From NCBI GenBank assembly GCA_039819785.1, contig JBCBRH010000002.1, positions 80,584 to 144,583 of the forward strand: a DNA stretch of 64,000 bases, read 5' to 3'. Below are positions 54,929-63,916 of this stretch, piece after piece. The notes under the pieces were generated by a model, which ran no database searches, was not told the DNA's origin, and saw only the letters and a program-made list of their open reading frames with translations. This stretch comes from JBCBRD01 sp039819785 (GTDB lineage: Bacteria > Pseudomonadota > Alphaproteobacteria > Rhizobiales > Hyphomicrobiaceae). Each line of letters begins with the position of its first letter. Within the stretch, counting starts at the first letter, position 1. The translations under genes were made by a program, and so were the position numbers.

Positions 54929-55381
54929 TCACATGAGCAGCGCACGTGCGACGGCCTGGGTTGTGACCGCGCGTGGGGGGCCGTCCGCGGTGGCGTGGAT
55001 CGTACCTTCGCGATCACAGATCACCAGAAGTGGTGCGTCGAAATCCGTAATCCCAAGCTTGGCGCCCCACTGTTCAGGTTCTTCAAGCATCAGCGCAATG
55101 TGATCGCGGGCGAAGCTATCGCTGATTTCGAGCCGGATTGCCCATGCCAGCAAACGTTGATGCCAGCGCGGCACATCACCGACCAATGCGACGGCGTAGT
55201 ACCCCAGAGCCGGATCGGCGGCCAATGCCTCGCGAAGTGCTGCGCGCCATGCTGGAAAAAACAGCAGGTGGCTGCGGTCGAAGGCGATCAGCAGCGCGTT
55301 GCGGTCGCCGGTGAAGTCAGTCGGGATTGTGACATTCAAACCGCTAAGGGTGCGCGCTTTGCGCGTCGGGATACGCATCAT
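54929..55381 (-). CDS. Thioredoxin-fold-like protein of unknown function, between ruvC and ruvA
   Basis: I take the ATG at 55381 as start (MMRIPTRKARTLSGL; 150 residues); the frame upstream to 55534 has no protein character. The order of segments, NVTIPTDFTGDRNALLIAF then FFPAWRAALREAL and LLVICDREGTIH, suggests a thioredoxin-like or AhpC-like fold. There is no CxxC pair. No signal peptide is seen. It is on the strand opposite to ruvC and ruvA, 30 bp from the ruvC end. Function is unknown. Confidence 0.65.
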   Translation of the reverse strand: MMRIPTRKARTLSGLNVTIPTDFTGDRNALLIAFDRSHLLFFPAWRAALREALAADPALGYYAVALVGDVPRWHQRLLAWAIRLEISDSFARDHIALMLEEPEQWGAKLGITDFDAPLLVICDREGTIHATADGPPRAVTTQAVARALLM

Positions 55382-55560
55382 GTTCCTTCGAGCACGCACG
55401 CTGATGTGCGAGCATGGCATACTGCACGTCGATCTGATTCTTTTGCTCAGCCCGCTTCGTGGGGTCTTTCCTCGTTTAGCGCTTGGCCGACAAGGAAGAC
55501 CGTAAACAGTTTTAGCTTGCGCGCATCCCCTCATGCGACGGCGTCTCAGGAGACAACACT

Positions 55561-56205
55561 ATGATTGGAAAGCTTACCGGTAAAGTGGACGCCATCGGAG
55601 AAAGTCTTTTGATCATTGATGTTGGTGGCGTCGGCTATGAGGTGCAGGCGTCGGCCAGGGCGCTTCGCTCGTTAAGTGTCGGAGATACCGCCAGCCTGAC
55701 GATCGACACGCATGTGCGGGAAGATGCGATCAAGCTTTATGGTTTTGCCAGCGAAGTTGAGCGCTCCTGGTTCCGCACGTTGCAGGGTGTTCAAGGCGTT
55801 GGCGCCAAGGTCGCGCTTGCCATTCTGGGGATTATGTCACCGCAGGATATCGCCAATGCCATTGCAATGGGGAACCTCGGTGCCGTCGGTCAGGCACCGG
55901 GTGTGGGCAAGAAGCTGGCGCAGCGTATCGTCACCGAATTGAAAGACAAGGTGCCCGCGTTGTCTGTTGCTGGGCTAAATACGCCTTCAGGTAGCGGGCT
56001 GAACGGAAACGGCAAGGTTGAAGCCGTTGCGGCTGCAGATGATGGGAGTTTGGCGGCCGCGGAGGCGATTTCGGCTTTGTCGAACCTCGGGTATCAGCCA
56101 ATGCAGGCGAGTGAAGCTGTTGCCACTGCGATGCAGGATCTGGGCGATGGTGCGACGACGGCTGCGCTGATCAAGGGTGGGTTGAAGGCGCTTGCTGCAC
56201 GTTAA
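55561..56205 (+). CDS. ruvA: Holliday junction DNA helicase subunit RuvA
   Basis: 214 residues starting MIGKLTGKVDAIGE, with AGGAGA eight bases before the ATG. An OB-fold domain (1-65) is followed by helix-hairpin-helix motifs (GVQGVGAKVALAILG, GVGKKLAQRIVTEL) and, after an Ala/Gly-rich linker, domain III (about 165-214) that contacts RuvB. It binds four-way junctions and loads RuvB. ruvB follows after a small membrane-protein gene. Confidence 0.95.
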   Translation: MIGKLTGKVDAIGESLLIIDVGGVGYEVQASARALRSLSVGDTASLTIDTHVREDAIKLYGFASEVERSWFRTLQGVQGVGAKVALAILGIMSPQDIANAIAMGNLGAVGQAPGVGKKLAQRIVTELKDKVPALSVAGLNTPSGSGLNGNGKVEAVAAADDGSLAAAEAISALSNLGYQPMQASEAVATAMQDLGDGATTAALIKGGLKALAAR

Positions 56206-56351
56206 CATGCTCGCCTTCGATTAGTCGTGATACGGCGATCTTTTCGCGTCTCGCCTGAGATGGATCGGCAGTGGGGCTTGGCTGGTTTTGGCGTTTTGAA
56301 TTTGCGTGACTTCGAACTGGATTTGGGCGGCTTAATCAACATGGGACGTCA

Positions 56352-56780
56352 GTGATGGATGAGATTTCAAACTGGAGCCGGGCTCTTTGGACCGGGCTGG
56401 GGCTAATGCTGGTCGGGCCTTTTTTGGCGGGCCTTGGGATTATGACCGCCGTCGGGCTTGCTCCTATTTTGCAGCTAGAACCGTTGATGCCCGTTGGGTT
56501 GCCGAATGCCGGGATCGCGGCGGTGTTTGCGTTCGTTTGGGCGGCTATCCCATGTGCGATCGCGGCGCTCGTTCTGGTGCCAATCGTCGTACGCAATGGG
56601 ACCATGGGTGCGCTGTGGGCTGCCGCTGCCGGGGTGCTTGGGTTTTTCATCGCTGCCATATTTACCGAGATGCCATTTCGCGAACAGCTTCCCGCATTGG
56701 CATTCCTGGCGGCGCTGGTTGCGCTGGGTGTTCGGTATTCGCTGCTGGCTGGCGGCATTTTGAAGCCACAGGTGGAGTGA
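56352..56780 (+). CDS. Four-helix membrane protein of unknown function between ruvA and ruvB
   Basis: 142 residues; the start is the GTG at 56352 or the adjoining ATG at 56355. Four hydrophobic helices are visible at about 11-34, 50-80, 84-106 and 114-135. Charged residues are few. I do not recognise a family. It lies on the same strand between ruvA and ruvB, about 145 and 120 bp from them, so it may be part of the operon. Codon use is like the neighbours. Confidence 0.6.
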   Translation: MMDEISNWSRALWTGLGLMLVGPFLAGLGIMTAVGLAPILQLEPLMPVGLPNAGIAAVFAFVWAAIPCAIAALVLVPIVVRNGTMGALWAAAAGVLGFFIAAIFTEMPFREQLPALAFLAALVALGVRYSLLAGGILKPQVE

Positions 56781-56902
56781 GCGCGGGGCTTAGCCCGGTT
56801 TGCCTTGTTCATTGCTGCTGGCTGCCACGTGCCTTGCGGCTAGGCCTTCCATGATGCCTCGACCGCTTGACCGCGCTGGCAAACACATGCACCACCAACT
56901 CC

Positions 56903-58015
56903 ATGAGCGATCAGGACCCACATGATCCAGACAGGCTGGTGACGCCGGAGCGGGCTGAGGATGACAATCCCGACGCAACGTTGCGCCCGCAATCGTTAGA
57001 TGACTTCACGGGTCAAGAGCAGGCCCGGGCCAATCTGCGGATTTTCATTGAAGCTGCGAAACAGCGCCAGGAAGCACTTGACCACGTGCTGTTTGCAGGC
57101 CCGCCAGGGCTAGGCAAAACAACCCTGTCGCAGATCATGGCCAAGGAGTTGGGCGTCGGGTTTCGTGCCACATCCGGGCCGGTGATTTCAAAGGCCGGAG
57201 ATCTTGCAGCACTGCTGACGAACCTCGAAGATCGCGATGTGCTGTTCATCGATGAAATCCACCGGCTGAGCCCGGCGGTCGAGGAAATTCTTTATCCCGC
57301 GATGGAAGACTTTCAGCTTGATCTCATCATCGGTGAAGGGCCAGCGGCGCGCTCCGTGCGCATTGATCTGGCGAAGTTTACCCTCGTTGGCGCGACGACG
57401 CGGGCGGGGCTGTTGACGACACCGCTGCGGGATCGGTTCGGTATCCCCATCCGGCTTAATTTTTACACTGTCGCCGAATTGCAAAACGTCGTTGAGCGGG
57501 GTGCACGGGTGCTTGGTGCGCCCATGCAGCCCGACGGTGCGCGAGAGATTGCACGGCGCGCGCGCGGGACACCACGGATTGCTGGCAGGCTGTTGCGGCG
57601 GGTGAGGGACTTTGCATCCGTGGCAGGCGCTGTTGCCATCACAGCAGAGGTCGCGGATCAGGCTTTGCGGATGTTGGAGGTCGATTCAGAAGGCCTCGAT
57701 GCGCTCGATCACCGCTACCTCAACTGTATTGCCATCAACTACGATGGCGGGCCTGTGGGCATCGAGACGATTTCAGCGGCGCTGTCGGAGCCGCGCGATG
57801 CCGTGGAAGAGATCGTTGAGCCGTATTTGCTGCAACAGGGGTTCGTCGGGAGAACGCCGCGCGGCCGGGTTCTGACGCTCAAAGCCTATCGGCATCTCGG
57901 CATAAGCGGCGGCCCGAAAAGCGTGCCAGACAATCTGCCGTTATTCGATGAGGGTGATGCCGGGGCGAATGGTGCTGATGGTGGCAGCGATGGTTCGGGA
58001 CAACTTCCCAATTGA
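56903..58015 (+). CDS. ruvB: Holliday junction branch-migration ATPase RuvB
   Basis: 370 residues from the ATG at 56903. AAA+ motor with Walker A GPPGLGKTTL, Walker B LFIDEIHRL, sensor 1 LVGATTRAG and the arginine finger in LRDRFGIPIRL. A C-terminal winged helix contains QGFVGRTPRGR. Slightly long owing to a Gly/Asp-rich tail (about 350-370). It drives branch migration with RuvA. Its stop overlaps the TTG start of the next gene (TTGA). Confidence 0.95.
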   Translation: MSDQDPHDPDRLVTPERAEDDNPDATLRPQSLDDFTGQEQARANLRIFIEAAKQRQEALDHVLFAGPPGLGKTTLSQIMAKELGVGFRATSGPVISKAGDLAALLTNLEDRDVLFIDEIHRLSPAVEEILYPAMEDFQLDLIIGEGPAARSVRIDLAKFTLVGATTRAGLLTTPLRDRFGIPIRLNFYTVAELQNVVERGARVLGAPMQPDGAREIARRARGTPRIAGRLLRRVRDFASVAGAVAITAEVADQALRMLEVDSEGLDALDHRYLNCIAINYDGGPVGIETISAALSEPRDAVEEIVEPYLLQQGFVGRTPRGRVLTLKAYRHLGISGGPKSVPDNLPLFDEGDAGANGADGGSDGSGQLPN

Positions 58016-58977
58016 ACTCGTCCCATTTCATTTCCAGGCGCACATTTTTGAAAGGCCTCCTCGCGCTTGGTGCGACCGGCGTTGGTCTAGGCGGCTATGC
58101 GATGGCCGAACCCTACCGGCTGAACGTGACGCGCTATGCAATCACCCCCGATGGCTGGCCTTCGGGATTGCGGCTTCGGTTGGCGGTCGTGGCAGACCTG
58201 CATGTTTGTGAGCCCTTCCTGGGCTTGTCACGCCTGGCCCAGATTGTCGCCCGTACTAATGCGCTTAATCCCGATGTTGTCTTGCTGCCGGGTGATTTCG
58301 CACCCAGCCTTAGGATGAAGCGGTTTGCCAATTGGGTGCCCGGCGGGCGTGTGCTGCCGCACGATGAATGGGTCGGCGTGTTGGCTGGCCTGCAGGCGCC
58401 GCTGGGCGTACATGCGGTCTTGGGCAACCACGACTGGTGGGACGATATTGCTGTGCAGCGGCGGGGCAGTGGGCCTGTGCCGGTCGGTGAAGCGCTTAAA
58501 CGGGGTGGCGTTTCTGTCTACGAGAATGACGCGGTACGGCTGGAAAAAGACGGTGAACCCTTTTGGCTGGCCGGCCTTGGTGACCAATGGGCGTTCTGGC
58601 CGAATGGTCTGCGCCCTTATGATCCGGTCATTCCGTATCGCGGTGTGCATGACGTGGCCGGAATGATGGCGCAGGTGCGCGATGAGGCACCCGTTGTGAT
58701 GATGGCGCATGAGCCGGATATTTTTGCTGAGATGGGCGGGCTCGGTGAGCGCGTCGCTCTGACGGTGTCTGGGCATACGCATGGTGGACAAGTCAGGTTT
58801 GCTGGTTACGCGCCGATCGTTCCCTCGCGCTATGGGCGTCGGTTCGTCTATGGCCATGTGCGCGACGGGGCGCGGCACCTTGTGGTGTCAGGCGGGCTTG
58901 GCTGTTCAGGGCTGCCCGTGCGATTTGGGTCGCCGCCCGAGATTGTACTGATCGAATTGGGAGTTCGAAACACGTGA
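58012..58977 (+). CDS. Tat-exported metallophosphoesterase
   Basis: 321 residues from a TTG overlapping the ruvB stop. The N-terminus has a twin-arginine signal, SRRTFLKGLLALGATGVG, so it is exported folded across the inner membrane. Calcineurin-like metal motifs follow: VVADLHV, LLPGDF, LGNHDWWDD, MMAHEPD and SGHTHGGQ. It resembles YkuE-like phosphoesterases; the substrate may be a phospho- or lipid ester in the envelope. It is coupled at both ends, to ruvB and to ybgC, so it may serve the envelope operon. Confidence 0.85.
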   Translation: MNSSHFISRRTFLKGLLALGATGVGLGGYAMAEPYRLNVTRYAITPDGWPSGLRLRLAVVADLHVCEPFLGLSRLAQIVARTNALNPDVVLLPGDFAPSLRMKRFANWVPGGRVLPHDEWVGVLAGLQAPLGVHAVLGNHDWWDDIAVQRRGSGPVPVGEALKRGGVSVYENDAVRLEKDGEPFWLAGLGDQWAFWPNGLRPYDPVIPYRGVHDVAGMMAQVRDEAPVVMMAHEPDIFAEMGGLGERVALTVSGHTHGGQVRFAGYAPIVPSRYGRRFVYGHVRDGARHLVVSGGLGCSGLPVRFGSPPEIVLIELGVRNT

Positions 58978-59471
58978 GTGATGCAAGCCCAACGGCTGAA
59001 CAATCCGAGCGGTGGCCGTACATGTCGGGCCGCATGGAGTCGCGGGATGGCAAGTCTTTTCACGTGCGCCCGATCCGCGTCTACTTTGAGGATACCGATG
59101 CGGGGGGCGTTGCTTATCACGCGTCTTATGTGCGTTGGTGTGAGCGCGGGCGGACGGATTTCCTGCGGCTGATCGGGACGGATGCGCGCGGCATGATTAC
59201 CGGTGATGCGGGGCATGAGCCGGCGGCCTTCGTGGTGCGCAAGATGACGATGGATTTCCTGACGCCGACGCGGATGGATGAACTGTTGGAAGTCGAGACG
59301 CATGTGCTGGACCTGGGCGGGGCCTCTGCGACATTGCGGCAATCGATCTTCCGTGACGGGCGCAAGGTGTTTGAGGCTGATGTTGTCGTCGTGCTGGTAT
59401 CGATTGCTGGAAAGCCGATGCGCCTGACGGACGCAATCCGGGCAGGCTTCCAAGGCATGCCGCAGGGTTGA
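58974..59471 (+). CDS. ybgC: Tol-Pal associated acyl-CoA thioesterase YbgC
   Basis: 165 residues starting at a GTG that overlaps the preceding stop. Hot-dog fold thioesterase with the signature VYFEDTDAGGVAYHASYVRW, whose Asp is catalytic. It hydrolyses short acyl-CoA or acyl-ACP and is a standard first member of tol-pal operons. A 30-residue N-terminal polar extension precedes the fold. tolQ follows after 303 bp. Confidence 0.9.
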   Translation: MSDASPTAEQSERWPYMSGRMESRDGKSFHVRPIRVYFEDTDAGGVAYHASYVRWCERGRTDFLRLIGTDARGMITGDAGHEPAAFVVRKMTMDFLTPTRMDELLEVETHVLDLGGASATLRQSIFRDGRKVFEADVVVVLVSIAGKPMRLTDAIRAGFQGMPQG

Positions 59472-59774
59472 CCCGCTGCAATCCGCACGGTGGCAAGCCG
59501 TTCAGGCGTTCGAGCATGCTGCGTTGCCGCAATTCCGACCGCAGCGGATGCCACAACCACGCGGGGGTGTGGTGCGGCTGTGTCACATTTGCGCGTCAGT
59601 CTGGCGGTGATCTTCGACCAATCAACCAGCGTGTGTGCCTGATTTCTGGCGGGTTCGCGGTGCTTTTGCTCTGATGAGGTTGAAGTGCGTCGGCTGAAAC
59701 GATCGAAACCCAGCCAGCGGACGCGGGTGGCCCGCAGCTGTGTGTGATGAAGTCTTTGGGGACGTGAACAGACA
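59472..59774. promoter_or_regulatory. ybgC-tolQ intergenic region
   Basis: 303 bp with no supported ORF. It probably carries a promoter for tolQRAB. No clear boxes, repeats or hairpins were recognised. Confidence 0.35.
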
Positions 59775-60488
59775 ATGAATCCTGACGATCTGACCAAGCA
59801 GACGCTTGATGCAGCACATGGCGGTTTCTCGTTCCTAGAGCTGTTCTTGCAAGCCCACATCGTCGTTCAAGTCGTGATGGTCGGGCTGGTGCTCGCCTCT
59901 GTCTGGTCATGGGCCATCATTTTTGAAAAGCTCTTTGCATTTCGCAAGGCGCGGCGGGAGGCTGAAAAGTTCGAGCAGCTGTTCTGGTCCGGCCAGTCGC
60001 TTGATGAACTCTACAACGGTCTGGCACGCGGCAAAACAATCGTCAGCGCGGCGATGTTTGTTGCGGCCATGCGTGAATGGAAGCGGTCCGTCGAAGGAAA
60101 CATCAGGGCACTTGGCGGCATTCAGATGCGCGTCGAAAAGGTCATGGACGTGACCATATCGCGCGAAATGGAGCGGCTGGAGCGCCGGCTTTTGTTTCTA
60201 GCTACGGTGGGTTCGACGGCGCCGTTCGTTGGCCTGTTTGGAACCGTCTGGGGGATCATGAACAGTTTCCAGGCGATCGCCATCTCGAAGAACACAAACC
60301 TCGCGGTTGTGGCGCCAGGTATCGCAGAGGCGCTATTTGCGACGGCTCTTGGGTTGCTGGCGGCCATTCCTGCCGTTGTCTTCTATAATAAATTCACAGC
60401 CGATTCGGCGCAGATCTCTCAACGGCTTGAGACGTTTGCGGACGAGTTTTCGGCCATTGTCTCGCGGCAAATCGATAGTAGAGGCTAA
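59775..60488 (+). CDS. tolQ: Tol-Pal proton channel subunit TolQ
   Basis: 237 residues, three membrane helices: about 26-48, then a cytoplasmic loop of about 100 residues, then 136-160 (LLFLATVGSTAPFVGLFGTVWG, quoted in part) and 172-198. The TVGSTAPFVGLFGTVWG block lines the proton channel shared with ExbB and MotA. TolQ with TolR powers TolA to draw the outer membrane inward during division. tolR follows after 75 bp. Confidence 0.93.
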   Translation: MNPDDLTKQTLDAAHGGFSFLELFLQAHIVVQVVMVGLVLASVWSWAIIFEKLFAFRKARREAEKFEQLFWSGQSLDELYNGLARGKTIVSAAMFVAAMREWKRSVEGNIRALGGIQMRVEKVMDVTISREMERLERRLLFLATVGSTAPFVGLFGTVWGIMNSFQAIAISKNTNLAVVAPGIAEALFATALGLLAAIPAVVFYNKFTADSAQISQRLETFADEFSAIVSRQIDSRG

Positions 60489-60563
60489 AAGTCCGCAGCG
60501 GCGTCATTGCGATGTGTTGAATTTCGTCGTGTCGTTATGTTCGGTTGAACGGGTAAGGGTGCT

Positions 60564-61025
60564 ATGGGCGCAAGTCTGAATGCAGGCGGTGGTGGACGCA
60601 AATCCCGGCGGAGACGCGGGGCACAGCGTGCGGCCATGAGCGAAATCAACGTGACGCCGTTCGTCGACGTGATGCTGGTTTTGCTGATCATCTTCATGGT
60701 GGCTGCGCCGTTACTGCAAAATGGCGTGCCGATCGAGCTTCCAAAGACGTCCGGCCAGCAATTGCAGCCGGACCAGAACCAAACCGAACCCCTGGCGATT
60801 TCCGTGCAGGCCAACGGTGACGTGTTTATCGGCGAAACGAAGGTGGAGCTGGACGAGGTCGCCGCCAAGCTTAAAGCGATCGCTAAAAACGGTGTCGATG
60901 AGCAGATCTATGTGCGGGGGGACCAAGGCGTATCCTACGGTGTGGTCATGCGGGTCATGGGACGTATTTCGGCTGGTGGATTTACGAAGGTTTCACTGGT
61001 GACGGAAGCTGAAACGGGGAGCTGA
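60564..61025 (+). CDS. tolR: Tol-Pal subunit TolR
   Basis: 153 residues. A Gly/Arg-rich start leads to the conserved MSEINVTPFVDVMLVLLIIF; the Asp in FVDVMLVLL is the proton-carrying residue in the single membrane helix (about 32-55). The C-terminal periplasmic domain has IYVRGDQGVSYG. AAGGG precedes the ATG. It forms a stator with TolQ. tolA begins 8 bp downstream. Confidence 0.93.
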   Translation: MGASLNAGGGGRKSRRRRGAQRAAMSEINVTPFVDVMLVLLIIFMVAAPLLQNGVPIELPKTSGQQLQPDQNQTEPLAISVQANGDVFIGETKVELDEVAAKLKAIAKNGVDEQIYVRGDQGVSYGVVMRVMGRISAGGFTKVSLVTEAETGS

Positions 61026-61033
61026 GCGCGAAC

Positions 61034-62059
61034 GTGCGCACCGGTTTTGTCATATCCATGCTGTTGCATCTGTCGTTGCTGGGGTGGGCCGTTGGCTCCA
61101 TCCTCGCGACAGAGCCTCTTGATGTGCCAGCCGTCCCGGTGATTGAGGCGCGGCTTGTAACGGTTGGTGAGTTCACCAACCTGCGGAAAGGTGATCCAAA
61201 CTCCAGGAAAATGGATCTGGAGCCGGACGAAGAGGCGCCAAAAACGCCAGCTGACAAGGCAGCCAAAAAGCCGCCACTGCCGAAGGCTCCGCCTCCGCCA
61301 GCCGCTGAACCGCCGCCACCCGACCCAATCGAAGAAAAGCTTAAAGCGGAGAAGGAAAAAGCCGCTCAGGAAGAGGCCAAGAGAAAAACGGCTGAGGCTG
61401 AACGCCTGAGGAAGGAAAAAGCTCGTAAGAAGGCCGAGGCTGAGAAGCGCAAAGCCGAAGAGGCTGCGAAGAAAAAAGCAGAAGAGGCCAAAAAGAAAGC
61501 CGAAGCTGAAAAGAAAAAGAAGGCTGCGGAAGCCAAGAAAAAGAAACTGGCAGAAAAAAAGCGGCGCGAGAAAAAAGAAGCTGAACGGAAGCGCAAGTTG
61601 GCCGAGGAAAAAGCGCGCAAGGCCAAGAAGAAATTTGATCCTGATGCGATCCGTCAGGCACTGCTCGATAAGACGCCGGAGAAGCGTGGTGCCCAGGCGC
61701 CGACACGGGCCGGTGAACGCGATGGCCAGGGTGACCAGCTGACCGCGCGTGAGCAAGACTTGATCGTCAGCCGCATCGCGCAGCAAATCGGGCGGTGTTG
61801 GAACCTTCCAGGAGCGGGCGGTGGTATCCGCGTGCCCGTCGTTGTGTTGCGCTGGACCATGGCGCGAGACGGGTCGCTGCAAGGTGCCCCAATTGTTGTT
61901 CGCAACCCCGGCGGGACGCTCGCCAGGCAGGCTGAAGAAGCTGCCAAACGTTCGATCTATTGCGTGCAGCGCTTTGATTTGCCGGAAAAGTACTACAAAA
62001 GCTGGCGTGTCGTGGAGTTCGCATTTGACGCCAGCAGCATGATTTCAGGCCGCTATTGA
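61034..62059 (+). CDS. tolA: TolA-like envelope protein
   Basis: 341 residues from a GTG. One membrane helix (about 4-26, ISMLLHLSLLGWAVGSI) is followed by a Pro-rich stretch (PKAPPPPAAEPPPP) and a very long Lys/Glu/Ala-rich helix (about 95-205) made of KKAEAEKK-type repeats. The C-terminal domain (about 230-341) holds ARQAEEAAKRSIYCVQRF. It spans the periplasm and links TolQR to Pal. The low-complexity helix throws antisense ORFs rich in Phe and Ser that are not genes. Confidence 0.88.
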   Translation: MRTGFVISMLLHLSLLGWAVGSILATEPLDVPAVPVIEARLVTVGEFTNLRKGDPNSRKMDLEPDEEAPKTPADKAAKKPPLPKAPPPPAAEPPPPDPIEEKLKAEKEKAAQEEAKRKTAEAERLRKEKARKKAEAEKRKAEEAAKKKAEEAKKKAEAEKKKKAAEAKKKKLAEKKRREKKEAERKRKLAEEKARKAKKKFDPDAIRQALLDKTPEKRGAQAPTRAGERDGQGDQLTAREQDLIVSRIAQQIGRCWNLPGAGGGIRVPVVVLRWTMARDGSLQGAPIVVRNPGGTLARQAEEAAKRSIYCVQRFDLPEKYYKSWRVVEFAFDASSMISGRY

Positions 62060-62137
62060 CGGTGGACCGGCGTGTTATGGTGTCACTGCGGGGCCATTTT
62101 TCGTGCCCATGGTCAACCGATATGACGCATTCGAGAC

Positions 62138-63595
62138 ATGTTGAAAAGCGTGTGGTGGAACAAGGCTTTAAGAACGGTGGAATCGACAATGATGCAGGCC
62201 GCGGATCCGCGCAGGGGTGACCGCTTTGCTCTGCCGGGAGCAAGCAAGACAGCACGTGCGCTCATACTGCTTGGGTGTGTACTTTGCGGTCTGACGATCT
62301 TTGCGCAGCTGCACGCCGTTCGGGCCCAGGGGGCTGCCCCTGGTCCTTCGGACGACGGTGTCCTGCGGGGGACGGTTCGTGAGGGGTCGATTGATCCGAT
62401 CCCTGTCGCCATTCCGACGTTTGTTGGTGATGATCCGCGATTGATCGCCGAAATCGCAGAGGTTGTAAAAGCTGACCTGGCCGGATCAGGGCTGTTTGAG
62501 GTTCTTGACGAGAATTCCTACCTGGAGCGCATCCGGGACATCAACCGGGCACCGCGTTTTCCAGATTGGCGGGCAATCAGGGCCGATGCCCTTGTCGTGG
62601 GCCGGGTCAACCGCACCGCGGAGGGCCGCGTTGCCACCGAGTTTCGGCTTTGGGATGTCGCGACTGGCCGTCAGCTCTCAGGGCAGCGTTTCGGTACGTC
62701 CGATGCCAATCTCCGCCGGATCGGGCACATAATCGCCGATCAGGTCTATGAACGGCTTACCGGCGAAAAGGGCTACTTCGATACCCGGGTAGTTTTCGTT
62801 GATGAAACGGGGCCGAAGCGGCAGCGGGTTAAGCGGCTCGCGATCATGGATCAGGACGGCTTCAACGTCAGGCTTTTGTCAAAAAGCGGCGAACTGGTCC
62901 TGACGCCCCGGTTCTCGCCGACGCGGCAGGAAATCACGTTCATGTCTTACGCCGGCGGGCAGCCGCGGGTTTATCTGATGAACCTCGAAACGGGCCAACG
63001 CCAAGTGGTGGGGGACTTCCCCAACATGACGTTTGCGCCACGTTTCTCGCCCGATGGTGAGAAGATCGTGATGAGCCTGCAGGAGGGGGGCGGGTCCAGC
63101 ATTTTTGAAATGGACATCAATTCGAAGCGCAAACGCCGCCTGACGGATGCCGGGAAGTCCATTGACACCGGACCATCCTATTCGCCCGATGGGCAACAAC
63201 TTGTGTTTGAATCAGATCGTGAAGGCACGCAGCAGCTGTATGTGATCCCGGCTGCCGGCGGTGCACCGCGTCGGATCAGTTTTGGACGGGGGCGTTACTC
63301 GACACCGGTGTGGTCTCCGCGTGGCGACTATATCGCGTTCACAAAGCAGCTGATGGGGCGCTTTTTGATCGGCGTTATGAAGCCCGATGGGTCCGGCGAG
63401 CGCATTTTGAGCGAGGGGTTTCATAATGAGGGGCCGACCTGGGCCCCTAACGGGCGTGTCTTGATGTTCTTCCGGGAGAGCCGCGGGAATGGCGGGCCGA
63501 AGATCCACTCCGTTGATATCACTGGCTATAATGAGCGGCTGGTGCGGACGCCGCGTTTTGCGTCTGATCCGGCCTGGTCGCCGCTCTTGAACTGA
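62138..63595 (+). CDS. tolB: Tol-Pal periplasmic protein TolB
   Basis: 485 residues from ATG 62138; ATG 62189 (468 residues) is an alternative. A signal sequence (about 43-65, RALILLGCVLCGLTIFAQL) ends near VRAQ. The N-terminal domain has VVKADLAGSGLFEVL. A C-terminal six-bladed propeller shows the repeats RFSPDGEKIV, SYSPDGQQLVFESDREG and WSPRGDYIAFT. TolB binds Pal and TolA in the periplasm. The cryptic N-terminal 40 residues make an ordinary cleaved signal more likely from the later start. Confidence 0.92.
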   Translation: MLKSVWWNKALRTVESTMMQAADPRRGDRFALPGASKTARALILLGCVLCGLTIFAQLHAVRAQGAAPGPSDDGVLRGTVREGSIDPIPVAIPTFVGDDPRLIAEIAEVVKADLAGSGLFEVLDENSYLERIRDINRAPRFPDWRAIRADALVVGRVNRTAEGRVATEFRLWDVATGRQLSGQRFGTSDANLRRIGHIIADQVYERLTGEKGYFDTRVVFVDETGPKRQRVKRLAIMDQDGFNVRLLSKSGELVLTPRFSPTRQEITFMSYAGGQPRVYLMNLETGQRQVVGDFPNMTFAPRFSPDGEKIVMSLQEGGGSSIFEMDINSKRKRRLTDAGKSIDTGPSYSPDGQQLVFESDREGTQQLYVIPAAGGAPRRISFGRGRYSTPVWSPRGDYIAFTKQLMGRFLIGVMKPDGSGERILSEGFHNEGPTWAPNGRVLMFFRESRGNGGPKIHSVDITGYNERLVRTPRFASDPAWSPLLN

Positions 63596-63916
63596 ACTTC
63601 GTACAAGAATCCAGTTTTCGAGCGTTCTGTTCCTTTTTGATTCGGCGTTTAACTCAGGCTTAACTGCTGTCGGTGTTATCTGGTCTCGTCCTCTCGAGAC
63701 GCTGAGATAGAGTTTGTTCTGCGTGAAACTCAACGATGTGCCGATACATTGGTTTTGTGTGTCGACTACAACTGAGGGAGACTGAACACGGAGTTGTATT
63801 TTCGCATCAAGGCCCTGACAAAGCTTGTTAGAACGCGCCAGTTTCCTTGATCGTGAAAGTCAGCACCGGTACCTCAATAAGCGGCTAGTGCCGATTAAGC
63901 ATCAGGAGACAAAACC
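63596..63916. promoter_or_regulatory. tolB-pal intergenic region
   Basis: 321 bp with no supported ORF. It ends with AGGAG at 63904-63908, the ribosome binding site of pal. The length suggests pal has its own promoter, but I could not assign one. Confidence 0.4.

Noticed and set aside
61366..61626. Phe/Ser-rich antisense frames across tolA
   Set aside because: They are the reverse-strand reading of the Lys/Glu/Ala repeat of TolA.
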